Part shown: positions 1-8,449 of the stretch, one piece after another
Layout of the letters: each line of letters begins with the position of its first letter
Numbering within the stretch: position 1 is the stretch's first letter
Assembly: GCA_946886365.1 (NCBI GenBank)
Contig: CAMPIM010000004.1
Span: 1 to 53,496, forward strand
Origin: an uncultured Novosphingobium sp.
GTDB taxonomy: Bacteria > Pseudomonadota > Alphaproteobacteria > Sphingomonadales > Sphingomonadaceae
Length of the DNA stretch: 53,496 nucleotides
Direction: 5' to 3'
The notes under the pieces: model-generated
What the model saw: only the letters and a program-made list of their open reading frames with translations
Databases searched by the model: none
What the model was told of the DNA's origin: nothing
Made by a program: the position numbers and the translations under genes

Positions 1-3000
1 CCTGACCAACCGCCGTGATGCTGTAGGCGGGCAGCGTCGAAAAGCTGTTGCTTACACGCAATTTTCCGCCGTCGATCCGCAATGTGGCCGACCCGCCCGC
101 CGCATTGCCGCCCGAACCGCCTGCCCCACCGGCAAGCCCATCGATCCCGGCCGAACCCGCACCGCCGGTCGCATTGCCGCTCAACATCAGTTCCGCGCCA
201 GTGACCGCGCTCGCCCCGGCATCCACCGCGAACAGCGCAGTCCCGCCCTGTGCGTCACCGCCATCCGCGCCCGCAAGGCCCAGCCCGCTCTGGAACGCGC
301 CAACGCCGCCCGCGCCGCCAAACGCTTCGGCCAGCACGCCGATGTCGCCCGCGTCGAGAGAGGTTGATCCCCCGGTCAGCCCCAGCGTCGCCGTGCCGCC
401 AAAGGCATCGCCGCCCCGGCCCGCCGCTCCGTTGACCGCCGTGCCGCCAGCACCGCCAAAGCCGGAAGCCGACACGCGCAACTCGCCACTGACGCTGGTC
501 GCGCCAAAACCGATGTTGAGCGCCGCGATGCCGCCAGTGCCCGTGCCGCCCGCGCCGCTGCTGGCGCTATCCGCGCCCGCGCTGCCAAAGCCGTCGGCGC
601 TGACGATCAGGCTGACAAAGCTGGGATCGACATCGATCAGCATGTCCGCCGTGCCGCCCGTCCCGGCGCCACCCGCACCGCCCTGACCGGGTCCAAAGGC
701 ATAGATGGGCTTGTCGTTGATATCGAAACCGCTGATATAGCCGTTGATGCCCGCCAAGCCGCCCTGCCCTTCGGCCGACACGGTCAGTGCGCCGATCGCA
801 TGGCCTTCGCTCAGATAAGCGACACGCGCCGTCCCGCCCGTGCCGTTGCCCGCCGCGCCACCCGCCGCATCGCTGCTGTTATTGCCGCCAGCGCCCCCGA
901 CGCCCGCCGCCGACACAAGCAGCGACGGCGCTGTCAGCGCCCCGCTCGCCAGCGTCAATTCCGCCGTGCCGCCAGTGCCATTGCCGCCTGCGCCTGCTAT
1001 GTAAAAGCCGCCCGATCCATCGGAACCGGCCAGGCCGCCTGCGCCGCCATAGCCCAGCGCCCCGATGCTCAGGTCCTCAGTGACGATGATCTGGCCGGTG
1101 CCGCCAGCGCCCATGAGCAAGCGAGCGGTGCCGCCGAAACCCGCGCCGCCATCCGCGCCGTTGGGGCCGTTATAATTATAACCGGCAAACGGATCGCCGC
1201 CGCCGCCCACGCCATTTGCCGCGATATGGATGGCATCGGCGTTCAGCACGCCGCCGCGCGATTCCAATATGGCCGTGCCGCCGGTGCCCGATCCCGCCAG
1301 GCTCGATACGTCGTCAATGGCGTTCGCCGCTACCGCCTCGCCACCGACGCCCTCCGCGCCCAATTCCAGATTGGCGATGTTGGCGGTGCCGCCGGTCATC
1401 AGGAACTGGACCGATCCGCCCTGTCCGCTACCCGCCTGAAACGGCGTGACGCCGTCACCACATGACGGGCAGTTGACGGAGGAAGACCCGCCTCGGCCAT
1501 AAGCGCCCGCCGACAGGATCGTGGCATCGAAACTGCCTCCGGCGACGAGCAGGTTCACCGTGCCGCCGGCGCCATTCCCGCCATCACCTTCGTTGTAGGT
1601 CGTCCCTTCGGGATTGTAGGTAGAGACGCCGTCCGCATAGGCAAACAAGGTGCCAAAGCGCATCACGGCGCTGCCCGCCGCACCGGCCCTGCTCTCCACC
1701 GATATGCTGCCGCCCAGCCCGTCGCCACCTGTGCCAGCGACGCCGTCAAAAGATGCCGTTCCCCCGCCGACGCCTTTCGCGTGCAGATACAGACTGCCAT
1801 CCGCTACAAAGCTCGCGTCGGTCGTCTGGATCAGGATCGACCCGCCGGTGCCATTCGCCCCGTTCGCGCCATAGCCGCCCTCGCCATCGGCGGTGGCGTT
1901 GCAATAACCGACGCAATCGGCGGCGAAGCTGCCACGCAGTCCGTTCGCTGCACTGGCCGACAGGGTGATGCTGCCACCCGTGCCGGTCCCCGCCGCGCCG
2001 CTGGCATCGCCGCCGATCGCGTTGGCATATATGTCAAAACGGCCGGTCGTGATGCCGCCACCCGCCGCAGAGACGTCGATCGTCCCGCCTGTCGCGTTGC
2101 CGCCTGTGACGGGCGGGGCGGAATAGCTATATTCGACCCCGGCGGTCGCACTCAACGTCATGGTGCCAAAATCGATCGCCCCCGCCAGCGGCCCGCTCGG
2201 TCCTGCGGCGGTTCGTGCCGATACGGTGATGGCTCCGCCCGTCGCATTGCCTGCGCTGTCGCTGCCGACCCCGGCGGTCGCATTGGCATAAGCGGACAGG
2301 CTAAACGCGCTGATCGAACCGCCTGCCGCGATGACGTTGATCGCGCCACCCGTGGCGTCGCCTCCGGCCAGCACCGGAAAGTTAATGCCTCCCAAGCCAT
2401 AGGCGTTGGCATCCAGCTGCATCGCCCCGGTGACGTCGATCTGCCCATTGCCTGTTGGCAAGGCGCTGCCGCCAAAGGTCAGGACGTCGATCGTCCCGCC
2501 CGTGCCGCCAAGCCCGGCGGTCAGGTTCATGTCGCCGCCAACGCTCATGCTGCCGCCCTGATCGGCGCGCACGGTGATTGCCTCGCCCGCTTTCAGGTCC
2601 ATGTTGCCGGTTGCCGCTATGGCTCCCGCGGCTCCCGATTGTAGCGTAATCGCCCGCTCCGCCGTCAGGTTGAGGTTCGCGAAGTTCGCGGCAGCGCTTG
2701 GCTGAACGGCGATATTGCCGGTCACCTGCCCCGTCACATCCGGTTGCCAGGTCCCGCCGCCGATGCTGACGCTCGCCTCGCCCGCGCCCGTCATATTGCG
2801 CGCGCCGATTGCGTTGCCCGCTACATCATATCCGGCGGCCAGCACCACCGCGCTGCCCGACTGGACGGCGCTCACCGCCGACTGATAGCCGACATTGCCC
2901 GACAAGAGCATGGTCAACGCCTGATTCTTCGGCATCGCGACCATGAAGACATGCTGCGCATCGGTGACCGTCGCGCCCGGCCGTTCTGTGGTGCCCGTAT

Positions 3001-3793
3001 GCACCACGCCATTGGTATCGGTCGTGCCCGCGCTGATGCTGATGTCGAACAAGCCGTTATTTATTGTGATATCGACCGCTTCCGCGCCGACATAGGCTGC
3101 CCCGCCATTGACGCTGACCGTGCCGCCCTGCACCACGCGTGGCGCCACCAGCGCGACATAGCTGCCGCTCGACAGCGCGTTGATCTGCGCTGTCGATTTG
3201 ATCTCGACAGCAGATGTGCTGGCCGGATCGCCTCGGAAACGGATTACGTTAAAGTTGCCGTTGCCATCGCTCCCGTAGAGCCCGCCGGTCGTGTTGATGT
3301 CATTGCTGGTCAGCACCAGCGATCCGACATTGAACAAGGCATTAGGACCAGCCACGATCCCGCCCGGCGCGTAGAACCATATCTTGCCACCTGGGCTGCC
3401 GTTGATCTCGCTATTTACGGTTCCGTTAAGGGCAATGATGCTGGAAACGGACTGTCCGCTGCTATTGACGGGCAAGATGCGGTTCAACACCGTGAAATCG
3501 CTGACTCCTGACACTTCGTTTCTGAACGTCATTGTTTGGTTGGCCGGCAGGAAGTCGATCGTTCCCGCACCCGAAATGTCGGCAGGTTGCCAGTTGATCA
3601 CCGTCTCCGCATCCCGCACCACCACAGTACCTGGAATGCTGAAATCGGGATTCGATGATCCTTGTACCGTGGGCGTGCCCTGAAATCCTGTTTGCGCATA
3701 CGCAAAAGGTACACAGCATCCCGCCGCCAATGCCGTTACACTAACGTAACGACATAGCCTCGAAAAACGCGTTTTTCTCGCCAATTCCTTCAT
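1..3793 (-). CDS. TpsA-type filamentous haemagglutinin exoprotein (3' end beyond the window)
   Basis: Large secreted exoprotein of a two-partner secretion system. The frame is read from ATG at 3793; I checked it at several points down to base 2 and it keeps a sensible Gly/Ala/Ser-rich translation, so 1264 codons are visible and the C-terminus is missing. Residues 1-34 are a signal peptide (basic start, hydrophobic core, ending AYAQT). Residues about 35-250 match the TPS/haemagglutination-activity domain, with runs such as GGKIWFYAPGGIVAGPNALF followed by a GSLVLTSNDI stretch. The rest is repetitive and beta-helix-like, rich in GGAG, GGSGG and TGGAI units. It starts 4 bp after the stop of its transporter gene, with GGAGG of that gene's last codons as ribosome site. 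Substrate-partner pairing is inferred from adjacency. Whether it is an adhesin, toxin or biofilm matrix protein cannot be told without the C-terminus. Confidence 0.9.
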   Translation of the reverse strand, partial: MKELARKTRFSRLCRYVSVTALAAGCCVPFAYAQTGFQGTPTVQGSSNPDFSIPGTVVVRDAETVINWQPADISGAGTIDFLPANQTMTFRNEVSGVSDFTVLNRILPVNSSGQSVSSIIALNGTVNSEINGSPGGKIWFYAPGGIVAGPNALFNVGSLVLTSNDINTTGGLYGSDGNGNFNVIRFRGDPASTSAVEIKSTAQINALSSGSYVALVAPRVVQGGTVSVNGGAAYVGAEAVDITINNGLFDISISAGTTDTNGVVHTGTTERPGATVTDAQHVFMVAMPKNQALTMLLSGNVGYQSAVSAVQSGSAVVLAAGYDVAGNAIGARNMTGAGEASVSIGGGTWQPDVTGQVTGNIAVQPSAAANFANLNLTAERAITLQSGAAGAIAATGNMDLKAGEAITVRADQGGSMSVGGDMNLTAGLGGTGGTIDVLTFGGSALPTGNGQIDVTGAMQLDANAYGLGGINFPVLAGGDATGGAINVIAAGGSISAFSLSAYANATAGVGSDSAGNATGGAITVSARTAAGPSGPLAGAIDFGTMTLSATAGVEYSYSAPPVTGGNATGGTIDVSAAGGGITTGRFDIYANAIGGDASGAAGTGTGGSITLSASAANGLRGSFAADCVGYCNATADGEGGYGANGANGTGGSILIQTTDASFVADGSLYLHAKGVGGGTASFDGVAGTGGDGLGGSISVESRAGAAGSAVMRFGTLFAYADGVSTYNPEGTTYNEGDGGNGAGGTVNLLVAGGSFDATILSAGAYGRGGSSSVNCPSCGDGVTPFQAGSGQGGSVQFLMTGGTANIANLELGAEGVGGEAVAANAIDDVSSLAGSGTGGTAILESRGGVLNADAIHIAANGVGGGGDPFAGYNYNGPNGADGGAGFGGTARLLMGAGGTGQIIVTEDLSIGALGYGGAGGLAGSDGSGGFYIAGAGGNGTGGTAELTLASGALTAPSLLVSAAGVGGAGGNNSSDAAGGAAGNGTGGTARVAYLSEGHAIGALTVSAEGQGGLAGINGYISGFDINDKPIYAFGPGQGGAGGAGTGGTADMLIDVDPSFVSLIVSADGFGSAGADSASSGAGGTGTGGIAALNIGFGATSVSGELRVSASGFGGAGGTAVNGAAGRGGDAFGGTATLGLTGGSTSLDAGDIGVLAEAFGGAGGVGAFQSGLGLAGADGGDAQGGTALFAVDAGASAVTGAELMLSGNATGGAGSAGIDGLAGGAGGSGGNAAGGSATLRIDGGKLRVSNSFSTLPAYSITAVGQ

Positions 3794-3797
3794 GACT

Positions 3798-5585
3798 TCA
3801 CCGCCTCCACGGCAGAATTCGAGTGCTAACCGACAACAGCAACCGCGTGTCCCCCCGCTCCGTCTGCAACCCCGCGCGCCGCAGCGGCGTTGCCAGCGTC
3901 ACATCAATCCGCGCATGATTGGACCAGGTCGCTCGCACCCCGCCACCGGCCGAATAGAGCTTCTGCGGATCAAGCCCGGCAAAGACGCTGCTTTGGTGCC
4001 ACATCCACGCCGCGTCGAAGAAAAGGAAAGGCTGCACCGCGATCGCGCCCGGCCCCTTCGGCGTGATCCGCCCGTAGCGGACCTCCGCCCCGAACCCGAC
4101 GCCGCTGTCCCCCGTCAGCGTACCCGGATCATAGCCGCGCCCGACGGTATAATTGCCCGCGCTCATCTGTTCATAGGACAGCAGCGGGTCCGGGCTATAT
4201 TGCGCGCGTGGCGCCAGCGCGAAGGTCAGCTTCGGGGTGGGGCGATATTCCGCCTGCACCCCTGCCCTCACCAGAAAAGCGGAGGCGTCTCCGTCCAACT
4301 GCCCCGTCGGAATGCAGGCCGCCTGATTGCCGCAAGGCTCGCTCGCCCCCAGCCCGGCGAGCCCGTGGCGCAGCTCCAGATTACCGCCGATCCGCCATTT
4401 GGGTTCGATCGCCGAATAGCCGGTCGTACTCCCAAGGCTGTCGGCATCAATCGCCTCTCCCTCCAGCCGAAGAAACAGCACCCGCAACCGGTCGCGCGAC
4501 AAGGGCAGAGAGCCGATGCGAAGGTCCTGATCGACCACGTCCAGCCCGCCACTCGCCAACAGCGTGTGCACCTGCCGCCGCACCAGGGGATAGGACAGCG
4601 CGGCCGAAGCGATCATCGTTCTGGACGACAGGTCCAGCCCGTCGATATCGGGCTTGCTCCAGGCATAGGTGAAGTCGCCCGACAGCCGCAGCCCGTCGCT
4701 CCCCAATGCCATGCTGTGCCCGACCTGCAATACCGTCTGCTCGCTCGGTTGCACAGTGTTGAAGATGCTGAGGACCGTGCTGTCCCCCATCCCGGTCAGA
4801 TCGTTGAAGCGCACCCGCGCGAGGCCGCCGAAGCGGCCCACCGCATTGCTGCCAAGGTTCTGGACATTGACGTCCATCTCCACCCGGCGACGCACCACCT
4901 GCACTTCGCCGATGACCTCGCCGGGCGCCGTCCCGGCGGGCCGCAGCGCCAGCCGCACGTCATAGCCCGGCAAGTCGCGCGCCAGCAGCAGGTGCCGTTC
5001 CGCCTCATGCACATTGAACAGCGGTTGCCCCTTGAGCGCTTCCATATGCGCGGCAATCAGCCGTTCGCTCAGGCCCGCATCGCCCCGCACCTCGATAGCG
5101 ACCAGCCGCGCCATCAATATGTCGAAACGGACGGTGCCGCCTTTCTCGATCCGCTGCGGCGGGACCTGCACCGCCGCCAGATAGCCCAGCTGCCGAAGCG
5201 CCGTCGCGGCCCGGTCGCGGACTTCGCACAGGCTGGCGATCGGCACGTCGCGCCCCGCCAGATCGCCCCAGCTGTCCTTCAAGACGGCCGCGTCCACGCC
5301 GCGAAGACCGTCAAACTGCACATCGGCAAAGTTCACGGTGACATTGGCAAAGCGCGGATCGGCCAAGGGGCAAGGCGCCCGCTCCACGCCGCCTTCGACG
5401 GTCAAACGGCTTCCTTCGCCCGCGACGTCGGCGGCCTGCTGCCCCGGGGACAGTTCTTCTCGCGTCGGTGCGCGCGGCGCGACCTGCGCCATTGCGGGCA
5501 TTGGCGTCAAGGCAGTCAGTGCCAACGCCATCCGCCAATGCGCACGCCCCGTCATGCGGGATGTTGCTGCCCCCTGAAACCCCAT
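3798..5585 (-). CDS. TpsB outer-membrane transporter (ShlB/FhaC/HecB family)
   Basis: Outer-membrane POTRA plus beta-barrel protein that should export the downstream TpsA. A 595-residue product is read from ATG 5585, with GGGGGA upstream. The frame is open to 5624, and ATG 5555 also leaves a signal peptide (hydrophobic core ending PAMAQV). Residues about 70-220 contain POTRA-like sequence; the C-terminal 16-strand-barrel part follows. The family signature is visible near residues 480-495 as GRGYDPGTLTGDSG, matching the conserved VRGY-xxG-xLxGDSG motif of TpsB proteins, which lies in the L6 loop that enters the pore. Size fits the family (550-600 residues). The stop is 4 bp before tpsA, so the two are almost certainly co-translated. 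Family assignment is firm; the exact start is not. Confidence 0.92.
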   Translation of the reverse strand: MGFQGAATSRMTGRAHWRMALALTALTPMPAMAQVAPRAPTREELSPGQQAADVAGEGSRLTVEGGVERAPCPLADPRFANVTVNFADVQFDGLRGVDAAVLKDSWGDLAGRDVPIASLCEVRDRAATALRQLGYLAAVQVPPQRIEKGGTVRFDILMARLVAIEVRGDAGLSERLIAAHMEALKGQPLFNVHEAERHLLLARDLPGYDVRLALRPAGTAPGEVIGEVQVVRRRVEMDVNVQNLGSNAVGRFGGLARVRFNDLTGMGDSTVLSIFNTVQPSEQTVLQVGHSMALGSDGLRLSGDFTYAWSKPDIDGLDLSSRTMIASAALSYPLVRRQVHTLLASGGLDVVDQDLRIGSLPLSRDRLRVLFLRLEGEAIDADSLGSTTGYSAIEPKWRIGGNLELRHGLAGLGASEPCGNQAACIPTGQLDGDASAFLVRAGVQAEYRPTPKLTFALAPRAQYSPDPLLSYEQMSAGNYTVGRGYDPGTLTGDSGVGFGAEVRYGRITPKGPGAIAVQPFLFFDAAWMWHQSSVFAGLDPQKLYSAGGGVRATWSNHARIDVTLATPLRRAGLQTERGDTRLLLSVSTRILPWRR

Positions 5586-5698
5586 AGTCGTCTCATTCCC
5601 CCAAAGTGCGACGGGAGCGGCCATATGGCCTGTCGTCCCTGTCGCTGCGACCGTCCGGGGAAGGCGCTCTGCCCGCCGCCCGTCGGCTTATCAAGTCC

Positions 5699-6415
5699 CT
5701 AGCGTGCCGCCGTATCGATCAACAGATCAAGCTGCGCCTGGCATCCATGCGCGATCAGCGCCGATGCCGTGCTGTCGATCCCGCCAGCGGGCGCCCCCAG
5801 CAGTGCGAAGCGAATGTCGGTGGAACGCCCATCGGCATCCACCCGATAGGTTGCGCCATCCTTGACGGGGAGCGCTGCGGGCCATGCCGCCATTGCCTCT
5901 CCGGCGCTGAAGCTGGCCGTACCCTGCGCGCCGCCGCCGCTGATGCGGACGGTTGCCGATGTTTTGGCATCGGCACGCCACAGGCGCACGGCGGCGGGAT
6001 CGGACACGCATAGCGGCCCCGGCTGCGCAACATCGACCAGCCACAGATTGGGCCGCTTCGCTACCGCTGACGCATCCCCCAAGGCACCGCGCACGGCCCC
6101 GGTGCGTGCCCGGCGAACCCTTTTCGTATCAAGCAGCGCGGCCATGGTCACATTGGAAGCCGCCACTGTCGCCGCCGCCGTCACGTTGAAACGACCCGGC
6201 CCGCGCAGCGTCCGCGTGCCCTTCGCATCGAGCAACGTCACGACGTCCCCCGCCTTGAGCAGCAGTGCCCCGCCATCCGCGAGCTTCTTGCCCGGCGCAT
6301 AGCTGCCCGCCGAGGGTCCCGAAGACCGCACCACCAGGCTGTCGGCCCATGCAGGCGTCCCAGCGCCCAGGGCCACCGCCATCCCGAGCGCCACCGCCCC
6401 CTTAGCCCAGACCAT
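5699..6415 (-). CDS. Secreted FecR-domain protein
   Basis: A 238-residue exported protein. I start it at ATG 6415, which has GGAGG 6 bases upstream and overlaps the end of the cyclase gene by 14 bp; the longer open frame to 6556 lies inside that gene. Residues 1-24 are a signal peptide (MVWAKG then a hydrophobic stretch, AWADS). Residues about 25-110 look like a FecR domain, with the typical pattern of an added-up, AGDVVTLLDAKGTRTLRGPG-like beta segment. The rest has no recognised domain. FecR domains occur in anti-sigma/sensor proteins and in periplasmic proteins of TPS clusters; there is no cytoplasmic or membrane part here, so it is not a classical anti-sigma factor. Its role in this operon (sensing or scaffolding of the exoprotein) is inference. 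Confidence 0.75.
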   Translation of the reverse strand: MVWAKGAVALGMAVALGAGTPAWADSLVVRSSGPSAGSYAPGKKLADGGALLLKAGDVVTLLDAKGTRTLRGPGRFNVTAAATVAASNVTMAALLDTKRVRRARTGAVRGALGDASAVAKRPNLWLVDVAQPGPLCVSDPAAVRLWRADAKTSATVRISGGGAQGTASFSAGEAMAAWPAALPVKDGATYRVDADGRSTDIRFALLGAPAGGIDSTASALIAHGCQAQLDLLIDTAAR

Positions 6416-8444
6416 AAGTTCCTCCGTCCCCAATATATTCATAGCGATACACCAGATTGGCGAGAGCCGCATCATCCGGATGCTCCTGCGCCACTGCCTT
6501 GAGATCGGCCAGCCCTGTCGCCCGCTTCTCCGCATCTTCGGTGTCGAAGGCGGCAAGCGCGGCGCTCAGCCGAGCGCGATCGGCGGTCGCGAAATCCGGC
6601 GCTGGCTCAAACAGGTCAACCGGGGTCGACCGACCGCGAAGGCGGACCCGGCCCATCGGCCGCCACCAGTCGAGGCCCGACCGCTCCATTGCTTCTCGCG
6701 AAACCAGCACTGACGTTTCCAGCGCCTTGTTCGCCGCTTCAAGCCGCGCCGCCGTGTTCATGCTGTCGCCCAGAGCCGTATATTGGATGCGCCCTTCGCC
6801 GCCGAAATTCCCGACGATCGCATCACCATGATGCAGCCCCACTCGCGTTCGACCGATCGGCGGGACGCCGGGCGGCAGATCTTGCCGGAACGCCTCCCCC
6901 GCCTGCCACATGGCATAAGCCGCGAGTGCGGCCTTGCGCCCGTCATCCTCTCGCGCGATCGGCGCGCCCCAGAATGCGACGACCGCATCGCCGACGAATT
7001 TGTCGATGGTCCCGCCATGGGCGAGGACGACGTCACTCAACATGTCGAGGTAACGGTTCAGCAATTGCGCGACCATTTCCGGCGCGATCGCGTGGCTGAG
7101 TTTGGTGAAGCCCTCCAGATCGGTGAAGAGGGTGAAGATAGGCCGCTTTTCGCCGTGCAGCGCCAGCTTCTCCGGTTCCGCCAGAATCTGCGCGGCGATG
7201 TCGCGGGGCAGATATTTGCCCAGCGCCGCCTGCGCGAAGCGGCGCTGTTGCGAATTCACTGCCCTTGCTGCGGCGCTGACGGCCGCAAAGGCGACGACCC
7301 AGCCCAGCGCCCACCCGGCGGCGGGCAGCCCCTTGGTATCCCAGCCGCTCGCCTGCAACCAAAGCGGCAAGCCCGCTATGGCCACGGCTTGAAGTCCAAG
7401 TGCGGGCACCAGCCAGAACCAACGCAAATCCGCGAGGCTGGTCAGCGCTGCGGCCAGTATGATCAGCGCCGCCGCGATCCACAATGCCCAACCTGGCACC
7501 GCAGGCAACAGAGCGCGATCGAGCAGTTGCGCAAGCATCGTGGCATGCACTTCCAGACCGATCATCGTGGACTTCGCCTGCCGTCCGGACAGCGGTGTTT
7601 CGAACTGATCGATATCGACGATGTCACCGCCGATCAGCACATGTCGGCCCCGCACCATCGGCGCCAGAGCAGCGGGCATGGAGGGATCGGCGAGCAAGTC
7701 GATCTGAAGGCTCGGGATTACGGGTTCTTCCGATCCGTCCGCCTGCGCGTTCGGCATGCGGAAACGGATAGCGCCGCCATAATGCGCAAAGGGTGCCGAC
7801 GGGTGCATCGCCAGCGACAGCAGCGGTGGCTGGCCCGGCACTGGCTTTGGCCAGCTGCGCGCGACATTGTCGGAATCCGTTTCCAACCGGATGCTCGCGG
7901 GCCTGACCCTGGAGGTCCGCGCCTCAGCGATGAACCGGTCCAGATATTGCTGCTGTTCGAAGATGATCTGTTCGCGATTGTCGCCGAAATTGGCATAGCC
8001 GAGCCAGACCGGCGTGCGCATCGCATGCAGCGCCGACAATAGCTGCGCGTCTTCATCCTGCGGCTGATCGAACAATATATCGATGCCGATGGAGGTTGCG
8101 CCCATCGCGTCCAAATTGCGCAGCGCCCGCGCCAAAAGACCGCGGTCCAGTGGTGAGCGTTTGCGCGTGGCGATCAATGTCTGATCGTCATAGACGACCA
8201 TCAGGATGCGCTTGTCCTGCTCGACACGGGGCGCGAAAGTGGCCGCGCGCCAATCATACAGGCCACGCTCCGCGTCGGCGGTCGGTATCTCCCGCTCTGA
8301 ACCGGCGGCGCCCAATGGATTGGTCCAGTTCCACCCCGCGACGAACAACGCCAGCAGCAATAACAGCGCCGTCCCGGCAAGCCGCCATCGCCCCGCGTCC
8401 TGCATGACGCGCGCGCCCCGGCGCAACAGGCCTTGCGCCGCCAT
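6402..8444 (-). CDS. CHASE2-domain membrane adenylate cyclase
   Basis: A 680-residue class III nucleotide cyclase. Residues 23-41 are the first membrane segment; 45-310 form an extracytoplasmic CHASE2 sensor domain (GIDILFDQP near 120 and RGRHVLIGGD near 266 are typical); about 317-395 give three further membrane segments; 433-610 are the catalytic domain. Metal-binding aspartates are seen at D442 (FTDLEGF) and D486 (GDAVVAFWGAP). K482 and T557 (QYTALGD) are the adenine-specifying Lys/Thr pair of class IIIb adenylate cyclases, and N564/R568 the transition-state pair (MNTAARLE). All catalytic residues are present, so cAMP synthesis is predicted. It begins 5 bp after the CHAT gene stop. The CHASE2 ligand is unknown; coupling cAMP to exoprotein secretion is inference. 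Confidence 0.9.
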   Translation of the reverse strand: MAAQGLLRRGARVMQDAGRWRLAGTALLLLLALFVAGWNWTNPLGAAGSEREIPTADAERGLYDWRAATFAPRVEQDKRILMVVYDDQTLIATRKRSPLDRGLLARALRNLDAMGATSIGIDILFDQPQDEDAQLLSALHAMRTPVWLGYANFGDNREQIIFEQQQYLDRFIAEARTSRVRPASIRLETDSDNVARSWPKPVPGQPPLLSLAMHPSAPFAHYGGAIRFRMPNAQADGSEEPVIPSLQIDLLADPSMPAALAPMVRGRHVLIGGDIVDIDQFETPLSGRQAKSTMIGLEVHATMLAQLLDRALLPAVPGWALWIAAALIILAAALTSLADLRWFWLVPALGLQAVAIAGLPLWLQASGWDTKGLPAAGWALGWVVAFAAVSAAARAVNSQQRRFAQAALGKYLPRDIAAQILAEPEKLALHGEKRPIFTLFTDLEGFTKLSHAIAPEMVAQLLNRYLDMLSDVVLAHGGTIDKFVGDAVVAFWGAPIAREDDGRKAALAAYAMWQAGEAFRQDLPPGVPPIGRTRVGLHHGDAIVGNFGGEGRIQYTALGDSMNTAARLEAANKALETSVLVSREAMERSGLDWWRPMGRVRLRGRSTPVDLFEPAPDFATADRARLSAALAAFDTEDAEKRATGLADLKAVAQEHPDDAALANLVYRYEYIGDGGTYGLG

Positions 8445-8449
8445 CGGGA

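Noticed and set aside
1..3400. Repeated GC-rich units looking like a tandem or CRISPR array
   Set aside because: They vary in length and sequence and follow the codons of a Gly-rich exoprotein; there are no equal repeats with spacers.
3792..5702. Long rightward open frame over the TpsB gene
   Set aside because: Its translation is Arg/Pro/His-rich with no domain; the opposite strand encodes a complete TpsB with family motifs. It is a high-GC shadow.
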